DNA from: a bacterium
GTDB lineage: Bacteria > UBP15 > UBA6099 > JAJRTR01
DNA length: 13,232 nt
Assembly (NCBI GenBank): GCA_024278215.1
Contig: JAJRTR010000117.1
Span: 1-13,232 of the forward strand
Direction of reading: 5' to 3'
Shown here: positions 1 to 7,637 of the stretch, piece after piece
Layout of the letters: each line of letters begins with the position of its first letter
Numbering within the stretch: position 1 is the first letter of the stretch
Notes under the pieces: model-generated
What the model saw: the letters and a program-made list of their open reading frames with translations, nothing else
What the model was told of the DNA's origin: nothing
The model's database searches: none
Program-made: the position numbers and the translations under genes

Positions 1-156
1 CGTAGCGAGGTCGAGCGAAATTGTTCAGAGCAAGGCGGAGGTGTAAAATCCTCGCAGGCGTACTTGTAGAGTACGTCGAGGACGATTTTGTGCCGACAAC
101 GCAGCTATGGACAATAGCAGCCGACCGCAGCCGAATCAGAATTTTGCAATCGGCTC
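1..156 (-). repeat. MITE-like dispersed repeat, copy 1 (cut by window edge)
   Basis: Read on the minus strand this matches the complete copy at 6973-7151 along nearly its whole length, at about 85% by eye. It starts GAGCCGATTGCAAAATTCTG and has a central imperfect hairpin around GTACTCTACAAGTAC flanked by AAAATC and GATTTT arms. The other end lies outside the window. A reading frame in the 6973 copy is broken here by a one-base length difference (around 24-34), so the element is probably non-coding. It lies just upstream of the promoter region of the Met-rich gene at 257. Confidence 0.8.
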
Positions 157-204
157 CCAAGTGTATGCAATGGTGATAAACACATAATTATGCAATTGCT
201 GATA

Positions 205-221
205 TTGGCATTATTCTTGAT
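205..221 (+). promoter_or_regulatory. Sigma-54-like promoter motif shared with the 12.7 kb operon
   Basis: The sequence is TTGGCATTATTCTTGAT. It resembles the -24/-12 consensus YTGGCACG-N4-TTGCW: GG is present at -24, but the -12 GC is GA. The paralogous gene at 12633 has CTGGCACGGTTCTTGAT at nearly the same distance from its start codon (36 bases here, 39 there). The GA at the -12 position is atypical, so this may instead be a site for another regulator. The sharing between paralogues is the stronger argument. Confidence 0.45.
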
Positions 222-256
222 GGACGGTTAAAGCTAAAAGAGAAAGGAGTCGGACA

Positions 257-922
<666 letters not shown>

Positions 923-976
923 GCTTCGAAGGATTTCGGTCGTGAATACATTTCAAGCTGAAGGGAGAATAAGGAC

Positions 977-1429
977 GTGAAAAAAATAATAGTGATGTTG
1001 ATTGTAATAGTTGCGGCGGCGGTGTATATCTCCGGATGCGGCGGCGGGAGTTCCATCGCCGCTCCGCAGTCCCGGACCACATCCGCCAGGATACTCTCGA
1101 TATCTCCGTCGGACGGGACATCCGGTGTTGCGACCGATACTGTTTTTACAGTATCATTCTCACAACCTATGAACATGAGTTCGGTTGACGACAATATACA
1201 TGTCTATCAGGGAACCGGCACTTCGGGGAGTTCGCTTACGGGAAATATATCATGGAACGATATGCACACGATGATGACTTTCGTTCCTGATCAGGGTTTC
1301 ATGCCGGGCACAACGCACACAGTGCATTTCGGTACGGGCATGATGAGTGAATCCGGCGGAATGATGATGAACATGTCGGGCAGCCAGATGATGAACCAGG
1401 ATATGTATACGTATTTCACTACTCGATGA
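977..1429 (+). CDS. Met-rich lipoprotein with Big_5 (SbsA Ig-like) domain
   Basis: A 150-residue protein with a GTG start preceded by AAGGGAG at nine bases. Residues 1-20 are a signal peptide ending in the lipobox ISGC, with Cys21 followed by Gly; Asp at +2 is absent, so outer-membrane sorting is expected. Residues ~40-148 resemble a single Big_5 domain: an ISPSDGTSGVATDT start, a VSFSQPM strand, then MTFVPDQGFMPGTTHTV, typical of this Ig-like fold in surface proteins. The C-terminal third is unusually Met-rich (MMSESGGMMMNMSGSQMM), as in the preceding gene. It lies 54 bases after the gene at 257 and overlaps the next gene by four bases (ATGA), suggesting one transcript. Its role is unknown; a structural or metal-binding envelope component is inferred. 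Confidence 0.8.
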   Translation: MKKIIVMLIVIVAAAVYISGCGGGSSIAAPQSRTTSARILSISPSDGTSGVATDTVFTVSFSQPMNMSSVDDNIHVYQGTGTSGSSLTGNISWNDMHTMMTFVPDQGFMPGTTHTVHFGTGMMSESGGMMMNMSGSQMMNQDMYTYFTTR

Positions 1430-2124
1430 AAGAGGGGGCGCGGATAGAAATGGCTTGTTCTACGGATAGCAGGACAAAGGGCTATAGACTCGCTTCGATG
1501 ATTTACGATCCGGTCATCGAACGCGGGATGCAGCCGGTCAGGAAGAAGACACTGGAGATCAGCAGATTGGAACCTGGCGACAAAGTGCTGGACGTCTGCT
1601 GCGGGACCGGCAGGCAGGCGGAAATCTTCGCTGAAACGGGAGCGGATGTCTGCGGCGTCGACCTTTCCGATTTTATGATTGATAAAGCGAGGAAAAAACA
1701 ACGAAAAAGTCTCACCTTCATTCAGGCCGATGCGGCGGCGACCGGATTGGATGAATCTTCTTTCGATGTCGCATCAACAGGTTTCTCTCTGCACGAGGTA
1801 GATGAAGAAACCAGAACAGGGTTCCTGAATGAAATGGCAAGGGTGACGAAACCGGGCGGTTTTCTTATATTCACCGATTTCTCGATCCAAACCCGTAACG
1901 GGTATAAAAACAGGATGCGAAAAGGGCTTGCGCATTCACTTGAATGGCTTGCCGGACCGGAGCACTACCGCAATTACATGGACTGGATGCGTGCCGGCGG
2001 ACTGAAGGGTTTTCTCGCCAGGAAAAATTTGCCTGTGGAAAAAGTATTTCACATGAACGGTGGTCATATTCTTATTGCGAAAGTGATGAATTCCAAATCC
2101 GAAGCGACGATTGCAAAATTCTGA
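1426..2124 (+). CDS. Class I SAM-dependent methyltransferase (Methyltransf_11 type)
   Basis: A 232-residue cytoplasmic protein. SAM motif I is VLDVCCGTGRQ, followed by the acidic VDLS after beta-2, an ADAAATGL motif II region, and VTKPGGFLIFTDF as the post-motif. The downstream EHYRNYMDWMRAGGL is seen in UbiE-like methyltransferases of unknown substrate. The first ATG overlaps the previous stop with no visible ribosome site; ATG 1450 with GAGGGGG 12 bases upstream is an alternative. The last codons (T-I-A-K-F-stop) are read from a repeat fragment (2109-2142), so the tail NSKSEATIAKF is probably not ancestral. The substrate cannot be told from sequence; co-operonic placement with two Met-rich envelope proteins is the only clue. 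Confidence 0.85.
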   Translation: MKEGARIEMACSTDSRTKGYRLASMIYDPVIERGMQPVRKKTLEISRLEPGDKVLDVCCGTGRQAEIFAETGADVCGVDLSDFMIDKARKKQRKSLTFIQADAAATGLDESSFDVASTGFSLHEVDEETRTGFLNEMARVTKPGGFLIFTDFSIQTRNGYKNRMRKGLAHSLEWLAGPEHYRNYMDWMRAGGLKGFLARKNLPVEKVFHMNGGHILIAKVMNSKSEATIAKF

Positions 2125-2142
2125 TTCCGTTGCGGTCGGCTC
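2109..2142 (+). repeat. Repeat fragment providing the methyltransferase stop codon
   Basis: GATTGCAAAATTCTGATTC matches the end of the 179-bp repeat exactly (compare the minus strand of 1-156), followed by GCGGTCGGCTC. It looks like an internally deleted copy retaining one end. TGA at 2122-2124, within the fragment, is the stop of the upstream gene. Confidence 0.75.
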
Positions 2143-2210
2143 ATTAAGTGAACACTATTGGGGATACTGTAATTTGGATATTATAACGAAACTGAGAGCG
2201 CCACGCTGTT

Positions 2211-2248
2211 CGATGCCGTAATGCGTTGTTCACGCAAATGCGGCATCG
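2211..2248. terminator. Hairpin between convergent genes, possible terminator
   Basis: CGATGCCG pairs with CGGCATCG, and inside it TGCGT pairs with ACGCA around a five-base loop. It lies at the junction of the convergent genes ending at 2124 (+) and 2230 (-) and overlaps the last codons of the latter. No T-run follows on either strand, so intrinsic termination is uncertain; it may protect 3' ends. Confidence 0.4.
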
Positions 2249-2556
2249 ACTGTTTCTATGACTGGAATACGACCATCCAGATTTATAAGTTTCAGCATCT
2301 TTCCAATGTTTGCAGGAACAGCGGCAAGAATAAAATCAAGTTCTTCCTTATGTGAATTCTTCCATAGCTTTGTAATGGAGCCGAGCCCCATGCTGTCTAT
2401 ATGGACAACCGCTTCAAGGTCCAACACAATCGGGCCGGTTTTCTCGTCGATCAGTTTGTACATTACATCTTCGAATCCTTTATATGAGTGATAATCCAGC
2501 TCTCCGTCCAACCTGACTATTACGCCACGGTCTTTTTTATCAGTTGTAATTTTCAT
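2230..2556 (-). CDS. STAS-domain anti-sigma factor antagonist
   Basis: A 108-residue protein made almost wholly of one STAS domain (SpoIIAA/RsbV type). VIVRLDGELDYHSYKGFED is the first strand and helix. VLDLEAVVHIDSMGLG carries the conserved D-S-x-G-L-G with Ser55 as the expected phosphorylation site. In this family the unphosphorylated form binds an anti-sigma kinase (RsbW/SpoIIAB type) and frees a sigma factor, or acts in a related partner switch. GGAGG lies eight bases before the ATG. No kinase, phosphatase or sigma factor gene is visible in the window, so its partner is encoded elsewhere. It follows the radical SAM gene on the same strand but has its own promoter-like sequence. Confidence 0.88.
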   Translation of the reverse strand: MKITTDKKDRGVIVRLDGELDYHSYKGFEDVMYKLIDEKTGPIVLDLEAVVHIDSMGLGSITKLWKNSHKEELDFILAAVPANIGKMLKLINLDGRIPVIETVDAAFA

Positions 2557-2591
2557 CTCAGCTTCCTCCGCAGTGGGTAGTGTACAAGTTG

Positions 2592-2600
2592 ATTATAACA
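2592..2600 (-). promoter_or_regulatory. Extended -10 promoter for the STAS gene
   Basis: On the minus strand TGTTATAAT is a perfect extended -10 (TGnTATAAT). It would place the transcript start about 30 bases before the ATG at 2556. No good -35 is seen. CTTGTA occurs on both sides of it as a direct repeat, which might be a regulator site. Confidence 0.5.
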
Positions 2601-2650
2601 TATACAAGCACATCGAAACCAGTGGTTGATGCGATAGAAACAATATACTT

Positions 2651-3730
2651 TCATGCTCTCGCCGCACCCTGTATGTTGCCGCGTCGCTGCAGTTCATTCG
2701 CTATGGCTTCGATTATTTTTCTCTTGTCCGCAGCCCATGCGGGCGCTTTCAACATGCCTCGCGGTGCGTCGCCTGTAAGCCTCTGCACTATTATTTCCGG
2801 CGCGAGACGCTCGAGGTAGTCGGCAACGAGTTCAACGTATTCGCCGAACCCGGGCAGATCGACTTCGCCCGCGTTATACATCTCTTCCAGCTTCGTATCC
2901 GGCAGCACGTGGAGCAGATGGAGCTTGACACCTTCAATACCCATATCGGAGAGGATGTCGGCGGAGCGGAGCATCATCGCTCGCGTCTCGCCCGGCAGTC
3001 CGAGTATTATGTGTGCACAGATTTTCAGGTCCGGGCGTTTTCTTATCCTCGCGACTGTATTCTCGAACGCGGCAAAATCATGCCCCCTGTTTATCGCCTT
3101 CAGTGTTTCGTCATGCACAGACTGGAGCCCGAGTTCCACCCATACCTCATAGTCGCGTGCGAAGCCGCCCAGCAGGTCTGCAATTTCGTCTCCGACGCAG
3201 TCCGGGCGTGTTCCCACCGCGAGCCCGACAATATCTTCCGGCATCAGCGCTTCCCTGTATAGTTTATCAAGCGCATCGACCGGCGCGTACGTGTTTGTGT
3301 ATGCCTGAAAATAGGCGATGAACTTACGCGCTCTGTATCTTTTCGCCATCCGGCGCATTCCCTCTTCAAGCTGTTCGCGCACGGGGCGCGTGCGCCGCGC
3401 GGGTGTCCACACGCCGGCGCGTAATAAGTCTTCTTTCTCCGGAGTCGGGGTTTTCTCAGCAACTTCGGACTTTCCAGCCATCGCAACTGGTGTGCCGCAC
3501 ACAAACCCGCCTGTGTGTGCTGCTTCATTTCTATGAGTCCCGGCCCGCACGTTCGGACTGAACCCCTCATTGTTGCAGTAGATGCACCCGCCATACCCAA
3601 ATGTTCCATCCCTGTTGGGGCAAGTAAAACCCGCGTCTATCGTCACCTTATAGACCTTGCAGCCGAACTTCTCTTTCAGGTAATCGCTGAAAGCCCTGTA
3701 TGGTTTTGCGTGCGCACGGTTTGCATACAT
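2651..3730 (-). CDS. YhcC-type (TIGR01212) radical SAM protein with insertion
   Basis: A 359-residue protein. Cys37, Cys49 and Cys52 (TCPNRDGTFGYGGCIYC) form the radical SAM [4Fe-4S] site in the CX11CX2C spacing of the YhcC/TIGR01212 family. Family hallmarks follow: FIAYFQAYTNTYAPV, VGLAVGTRPDCV, WVELGLQSVHDETLKAINRGHD, HIILGLPGE and LHLLHVLPDT. Members are usually near 310 residues. The excess maps to about residues 62-114, between SPNVRAG and RPVREQLEEG; this segment is Thr/Pro/Lys-rich and has no family counterpart that I know. The start follows GAGGGGAG at a somewhat long spacing. The reaction of this family is not well settled, so no specific function is claimed. Confidence 0.9.
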   Translation of the reverse strand: MYANRAHAKPYRAFSDYLKEKFGCKVYKVTIDAGFTCPNRDGTFGYGGCIYCNNEGFSPNVRAGTHRNEAAHTGGFVCGTPVAMAGKSEVAEKTPTPEKEDLLRAGVWTPARRTRPVREQLEEGMRRMAKRYRARKFIAYFQAYTNTYAPVDALDKLYREALMPEDIVGLAVGTRPDCVGDEIADLLGGFARDYEVWVELGLQSVHDETLKAINRGHDFAAFENTVARIRKRPDLKICAHIILGLPGETRAMMLRSADILSDMGIEGVKLHLLHVLPDTKLEEMYNAGEVDLPGFGEYVELVADYLERLAPEIIVQRLTGDAPRGMLKAPAWAADKRKIIEAIANELQRRGNIQGAARA

Positions 3731-3765
3731 GCTGTTTTGCCGCTCCCCTCATTGCCGAAGTATAC

Positions 3766-3771
3766 ATTATA
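3766..3771 (-). promoter_or_regulatory. -10 element for the radical SAM gene
   Basis: TATAAT on the minus strand lies about 36 bases before the ATG at 3730. The -35 region is weak. It is divergent from the promoter at 3789. Confidence 0.4.
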
Positions 3772-3788
3772 ATATTTGCGCCCGCGAA

Positions 3789-3816
3789 TTGATTTTCTGA
3801 AGTTTTGTGTTGTAAT
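3789..3816 (+). promoter_or_regulatory. Sigma-70-type promoter of the UPF0016-GH36 operon
   Basis: TTGATT, a 16-base spacer, then TGTAAT. Transcription would begin near 3823 and give a leader of about 70 bases with two hairpins before the start codon at 3894. Confidence 0.5.
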
Positions 3817-3827
3817 GTGTTCAGGGC

Positions 3828-3888
3828 TGCCGGAGGCATCCGGCAAAATACATGAGCCGATTGCAACCGGCTCACCCGGTGGAGCATT
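3828..3888 (+). promoter_or_regulatory. Structured 5' leader with repeat-derived palindrome
   Basis: The first hairpin is TGCCGGA-GGCA-TCCGGCA (3828-3845). The second is GAGCCG-ATTGCAAC-CGGCTC (3854-3873), which is the two ends of the 179-bp repeat placed back to back. The 3' arm of the second hairpin can instead pair downstream (ACCGG with CCGGT, or GCTC with GAGC at the GGTGGAG ribosome site), so two folds are mutually exclusive. I saw no match to the yybP-ykoY manganese riboswitch. Confidence 0.4.
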
Positions 3889-3893
3889 ATATT

Positions 3894-4172
3894 ATGGACT
3901 GGAAGGTTTTCCTCACGATATTCGGGACCGTGCTGCTGGCCGAACTCGGCGACAAGACGCAGCTTGCGACAATGATGTTCAGCACACAGGAGAAAAACCC
4001 GCTGATCGTTTTTGTCGCGGCCGCGCTGGCGCTGGTGTTGTCGTCGTTTATCGCTGTCGTCGTCGGCCAGGCCGCCGCGAAGGTCATCCCCGCGAACCTG
4101 TTGCAGGGCATCGCCGGATTCGCCTTCATCATTATCGGGCTCCTGCTCGTATTTCCCCTTATAAAACACTGA
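3894..4172 (+). CDS. Half-size UPF0016/GDT1-family cation transporter
   Basis: A 92-residue membrane protein. The signature E-x-G-D-K-T is ELGDKT at residues 17-22 in the first helix, followed by two more hydrophobic helices (about 35-57 and 66-88). TMEM165/Gdt1 family members export Mn2+ or Ca2+ and usually carry two such halves (about 200 residues). This has one, so it should act as a dimer, or with a partner encoded elsewhere. ATG 3894 is chosen because GGTGGAG lies just upstream; an ATG at 3852 would start inside the repeat-derived palindrome. The stop is 13 bases before the next gene. Confidence 0.85.
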   Translation: MDWKVFLTIFGTVLLAELGDKTQLATMMFSTQEKNPLIVFVAAALALVLSSFIAVVVGQAAAKVIPANLLQGIAGFAFIIIGLLLVFPLIKH

Positions 4173-4185
4173 CGGAGGCGCGTTT

Positions 4186-4587
4186 TTGGACCGCGAAATA
4201 CGGAAAACCAGAGTGCGGCAGCTTGGCAGCGAACTTCAGGTTCTATCATCAAATATGCTCGACGAACTCGACGAGTTGAACTTACACTCCAGCCGCGAAG
4301 CTGCCGCCGACCTGCACCGGCGACTCGACTCCATCACTGCCGCAATGCAGAAGATGATCAAGGATATCGTACACAATATGGAACATCTGGGCATGGACGA
4401 TCTCACCGACGAATGCCGCGAAATGTACTCGATGCTCGACATCTCACGGAAGTGTTCCGTCGAACCCGGTAGTTTCAGAAACTTCACAAACAAACTTATC
4501 CCGCTGATACGTATGCTGGAGAACTGGAGCCGCCGGGGTCCCTTCGACGCGGGCTTCACACCGAACGATACGGAGACTGTTTTATGA
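4186..4587 (+). CDS. Unknown helical protein, translationally coupled to GH36
   Basis: A 133-residue soluble protein that I do not recognise. A TTG start follows ACGGAGG at eight bases. The sequence is mostly amphipathic helix, with a possible coiled coil at about residues 15-65 (charged, Leu/Met heptads). It has no signal peptide and only one Cys (in SRKCSVEPG). The stop overlaps the next start in ATGA, so it is translated together with the glycosidase gene, and it lies 13 bases after the transporter. Retained operon position suggests a real gene; no function can be assigned. Confidence 0.7.
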   Translation: MDREIRKTRVRQLGSELQVLSSNMLDELDELNLHSSREAAADLHRRLDSITAAMQKMIKDIVHNMEHLGMDDLTDECREMYSMLDISRKCSVEPGSFRNFTNKLIPLIRMLENWSRRGPFDAGFTPNDTETVL

Positions 4588-6863
4588 GACGCGCTTATGC
4601 CTTTATAGCTGTAATCACAATCATGGCCGCTTCGGCCTGCCCCTGCATCGGAGCGATAAATATGGGAGTACACCCCGACAACAACAGTGTGGATATTGTC
4701 GTCGACGGACATCAGTTCATACTCGGAATGTTCCCGGAAATACAGGGAATGCAGAAGACACTGACGCCGCGCGACGGCTCGCTAAAGCTTACAAGTGTAG
4801 CAGAGTCGAAACCTGAAGACACGGAGCTGGGCAGGATAAGCACAACGACACTCATCTACAGCGAATCGGGCGCGGAAGATATTCTATATCTTCATCTTAC
4901 GATCTATCACGACATGAAAGCGGTGGCCGTCGCTTTCGATTATGAAGGAGAAATGAACCTGCGTCCGGAGAGCGGGCTGCGACTCGTAATAAACGACATG
5001 CCGGCGTTCACTTCCGCGATGGGCGCTGAGCGGTACAAAGATCACTGGACACGCCCCTCTTTCGCCGACAAACCCGGCGATCTTCCCCGCCACACGCAAT
5101 TCATTATCTGGAAGGACGACGTCGCGGGTTACGGCGCGGCGATACCACTCGTGGGCGGCGGCATGCGCAGCGATTTCTGTCCGCACAGGGAAAAACTCTC
5201 GGTAGCTATGTCGAGCTACGACTCGGGTTTCATCCCCGATGTCGCTCCGGCAATGGCTGTCGCTTGGGGGCTCGATCCCTACGAAACCATACACAGACTC
5301 TACAAAGTCGGTTTCGATTTCATGGGTACTCCGGGCAAACTTCGCACGGAAAAAGAATACCCGGATATATTCAACCACTTCGGATGGTGCTCGTGGAACG
5401 CCTTTCATTCGGCAGTGCGCAGCGAAGATATAATCAGCGCGGCGGCTTCGTTCAAAGAAAACAATTTCCCGCTGAGATATATCCTTGTGGATGACGGATG
5501 GCAGGATATCGGCGAAGACCGGAACCAGCGCAAACTTTACAGCTTCGACGCAAACAAAAAGTTTCCCGGCGGCATGAAAGCGCTCACCGATACACTCAAA
5601 AATGAATACGGCATTTCGTGGGTCGGTGTGTGGCACACATACCAGGGCTACTGGGACGGAATCGCCGAAAATTCGGAAATCTACAGAAATTACGGCAAGT
5701 CACTCATGAAATCATTGGGCGGTTCACTGTTTCCCAACCCGAAGAAAAGGAAAGGACTTCGTTTTTTCAACGCATACCATGAAAAACTCAAAAGCGAAGG
5801 GATCGACTTCGTGAAGGTCGACAACCAGAGTTCGGCCCACAACTTTACAATGCACTTGATGCCGATCAGCTACGCATCCCTGGGCTGGCAGCAGAACCTC
5901 CAGATGTCCGTCGAAAAGAACTTCGACAACGCGATCATAAATTGCATGTGCATGACCATCGAAAATATTTATTACTGGATGAAATCGAATATCGCGCGCA
6001 GCAGCGACGACTTCTTCCCCAATGTCCCCGACAACGCCCGCACGCACGTACTGCACAATATTTACAATTCATTGTGGTACTCCGAACTCGCCTGGCCGGA
6101 CTTCGACATGTTCCAGTCACATCACCCGCAGGCGGAAATGCACAGTGTGCTGCGAGCGATCAGCGGCGGCCCGGTTTATGTCACAGACACACCCGGCATG
6201 CAGAATTGGGACCTGCTGTGGAAGCTTGTTTTCAATGACGGCACGCTGCCGCGCGCGGACCACCCGCCATATCCCACACGCGACTCGCTGTTCGTCGATC
6301 CCGCTGTCGAAGCAGTACCTCTGAAGGCATTCACACATGTCGGCGACACAGGTATCCTCGCGGCCTTCAACGTGCTGGGCTCGGGCGGTCGCGTCATGGG
6401 CACGGTGTCGCCGTCGGATGTCGAAAACCTCGACGGCAAATACTTCGCCGTATATGAACATATAACCGGTGTGCTGAAACATGTGCATCACAAAGGCAGA
6501 CTCCCGGTAAATCTGCCCGAGTTCGGAAGCCGGCTGTATGTAATAGTACCGATAATCGACGGCGCGGCGCCCATCGGCCTGCTGAATAAATATCTTTCCA
6601 CCGCGGCGATAACCAAAACGGAATATGAAGATGAATACCTGCTGGTCGGACTTCGCGAAGGCGGCGAATTCGGCGCGTGGCTCGAGGCGGAACCCTATGC
6701 CGTAGCCGCAGGCAACGACAAAGTCTACCAGAAAGGCGACTGGTATTTTAAGGACAATTTCTTTAAATTGGACATTCCCGGCAACGACCCTGTCGAGCTC
6801 AAAATATACATCCGGCACAAAGGTTGCCAATGCAGGGAAAACAAAGAAAAGAGATGCGAGTGA
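4584..6863 (+). CDS. Secreted GH36 raffinose-synthase/Sip1-like glycosidase
   Basis: A 759-residue protein, full length for PF05691 (raffinose synthase/Sip1 alpha-galactosidase, GH36). Residues 1-24 are a signal peptide. An N-terminal beta-rich domain leads to the barrel: HFGWCSWNAFHS, YILVDDGWQDI, VGVWHTYQGYWDGI. FVKVDNQSS holds the expected nucleophile Asp413. RSSDDFFP holds the acid/base candidates Asp475 and Asp476. WPDFDMFQSHHPQAEMHS and RAISGGPVYVTDTPG follow, then a C-terminal beta domain. Family enzymes cleave or transfer alpha-galactosyl units; bacterial members are little characterised, so hydrolase versus transferase is open. Export suggests action on an extracellular or periplasmic saccharide. 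A TonB-system or sugar transporter is not in the window. Confidence 0.9.
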   Translation: MRRAYAFIAVITIMAASACPCIGAINMGVHPDNNSVDIVVDGHQFILGMFPEIQGMQKTLTPRDGSLKLTSVAESKPEDTELGRISTTTLIYSESGAEDILYLHLTIYHDMKAVAVAFDYEGEMNLRPESGLRLVINDMPAFTSAMGAERYKDHWTRPSFADKPGDLPRHTQFIIWKDDVAGYGAAIPLVGGGMRSDFCPHREKLSVAMSSYDSGFIPDVAPAMAVAWGLDPYETIHRLYKVGFDFMGTPGKLRTEKEYPDIFNHFGWCSWNAFHSAVRSEDIISAAASFKENNFPLRYILVDDGWQDIGEDRNQRKLYSFDANKKFPGGMKALTDTLKNEYGISWVGVWHTYQGYWDGIAENSEIYRNYGKSLMKSLGGSLFPNPKKRKGLRFFNAYHEKLKSEGIDFVKVDNQSSAHNFTMHLMPISYASLGWQQNLQMSVEKNFDNAIINCMCMTIENIYYWMKSNIARSSDDFFPNVPDNARTHVLHNIYNSLWYSELAWPDFDMFQSHHPQAEMHSVLRAISGGPVYVTDTPGMQNWDLLWKLVFNDGTLPRADHPPYPTRDSLFVDPAVEAVPLKAFTHVGDTGILAAFNVLGSGGRVMGTVSPSDVENLDGKYFAVYEHITGVLKHVHHKGRLPVNLPEFGSRLYVIVPIIDGAAPIGLLNKYLSTAAITKTEYEDEYLLVGLREGGEFGAWLEAEPYAVAAGNDKVYQKGDWYFKDNFFKLDIPGNDPVELKIYIRHKGCQCRENKEKRCE

Positions 6864-6906
6864 ATGTTATGGAATGTTTGTATCACTATCCCGATTCCGG
6901 CCCCGC

Positions 6907-6929
6907 CCCGCATTGGTGAGATATGCGGG
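6907..6929 (+). other. Hairpin and short motif after GH36 gene
   Basis: CCCGCAT and ATGCGGG pair around a nine-base loop, 43 bases after the GH36 stop. No T-run follows. The right half (TGGTGAGATATGCGGG) recurs as TGGTGAAATATGCGGG at 12763-12778, so this may be a short dispersed motif; it could also mark the 3' end of the operon. Confidence 0.35.
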
Positions 6930-6972
6930 ACATAGCATATAGTACCTGAAGGAAAACCTTAAAACGCCTTTT

Positions 6973-7151
6973 GAGCCAATTGCAAAATTCTGATTCGGCT
7001 ACGGTCGGCTGCAATTGTTAACAGTTGCGTTGTCGGCACAAAATCATCCTCGACGTACTCTACAAGTACGCCTGCGGGGATTTTGCACCTCCGCCTTGCT
7101 TCCGACCAATTTCGCTCGACCTCGCTTCGAACATAATTTTGCAACTGGCTC
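6973..7151 (+). repeat. MITE-like dispersed repeat, complete copy (179 bp)
   Basis: The ends form an imperfect terminal inverted repeat: GAGCCAATTGCAAAATTCTG at the left, and GAGCCAGTTGCAAAATTATG reading inward from the right (17 of 20 alike). TTTT flanks both sides and could be a target duplication, though it is low in complexity. The middle folds as a long imperfect hairpin around CGTACTCTACAAGTACG. It encodes no transposase. Its inverted partner lies at 1-156. Confidence 0.85.
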
Positions 7152-7287
7152 TTTTAACTATATGGACCGCTTGAGAAGTATGTTCTACATGGAAAAACCT
7201 CAATCCCGCCGTACCTCTTTTAACCCTGCTGCACCTCTCGAAAAATGTGCAGAGAGCAACACAAACAGTTATCACAAAATATGCTGA

Positions 7288-7315
7288 GGCGGGATACGGA
7301 GATCCCGCCCTTTTT
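7288..7315 (+). terminator. Intrinsic terminator, plus strand
   Basis: GGCGGGAT-ACGGAG-ATCCCGCC is followed by C and five T. It is nearly identical to 12873-12900. The only transcript I can see reaching it is the GH36 operon, 425 bases upstream, reading through the repeat. The stretch 7152-7287 holds no gene I can support. Confidence 0.75.
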
Positions 7316-7377
7316 CTGCTCTTTCAACTAAATTATTCCCTTACATCTTTTCATCGTTGGCGCGACACTGGTATCAT

Positions 7378-7396
7378 CCAATTTCAAAATCCTGAT
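7378..7396 (+). repeat. Possible degenerate end of the dispersed repeat
   Basis: CCAATTTCAAAATCCTGAT differs at two of 19 bases from the repeat end CCAATTGCAAAATTCTGAT. It lies just upstream of the tRNA promoter. The similarity could be chance. Confidence 0.3.
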
Positions 7397-7404
7397 CAAC
7401 GATA

Positions 7405-7433
7405 TTGAAAAAAGTGCCCCGGCGGAGTAAAAT
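7405..7433 (+). promoter_or_regulatory. Sigma-70 promoter of tRNA-Gly
   Basis: TTGAAA, a 17-base spacer, then TAAAAT. The start would fall near 7440, about nine bases before the mature tRNA. Confidence 0.7.
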
Positions 7434-7448
7434 GCGTCGTAGTAATAT

Positions 7449-7521
7449 GCGGAAATAGCTCAGTTGGTAGAGCATCAGCTTCCCAAGCTGAGGGTCGCGG
7501 GTTCGAGTCCCGTTTTCCGCT
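7449..7521 (+). tRNA. tRNA-Gly(CCC)
   Basis: A full cloverleaf: acceptor GCGGAAA with TTTCCGC, D arm AGCTCAGTTGGTAGAGC, anticodon stem TCAGC/GCTGA with loop TTCCCAA (anticodon CCC at 7482-7484), and T arm GCGGG-TTCGAGT-CCCGT. The discriminator is T, as usual for glycine. CCA is not encoded. It reads GGG codons. It stands alone with its own promoter and terminator. Confidence 0.96.
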
Positions 7522-7574
7522 CTTTCGTAACGGCAGAAAAGATGCTGTATCCTGTGACGGTGATACTGTGCATT

Positions 7575-7610
7575 ATGAAAAGAACCGGGCCGAAGCCCGG
7601 TTCTTTTCAT
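7575..7610. terminator. Bidirectional terminator, 16-bp perfect stem
   Basis: ATGAAAAGAACCGGGC pairs perfectly with GCCCGGTTCTTTTCAT around CGAA. The T-rich 3' arm occurs on both strands, so it can end both the tRNA (+) and the convergent acyltransferase-hydrolase gene (-). Confidence 0.85.
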
Positions 7611-7637
7611 ACCTGTTTCAACTTCTGAATTTTACAA

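Noticed and set aside
3823-3893. yybP-ykoY manganese riboswitch before the UPF0016 gene
   Set aside because: The leader is only about 70 bases and I could not find the conserved riboswitch loops; its hairpins are better explained by the repeat ends.
6959-7144. Frame of 61 codons inside the 179-bp repeat
   Set aside because: The copy at 1-156 has a one-base length difference that breaks it, so the repeat is not coding.
7015-7287. Plus-strand frame of 90 codons
   Set aside because: Its first half is the repeat and the rest shows no family features or ribosome site.
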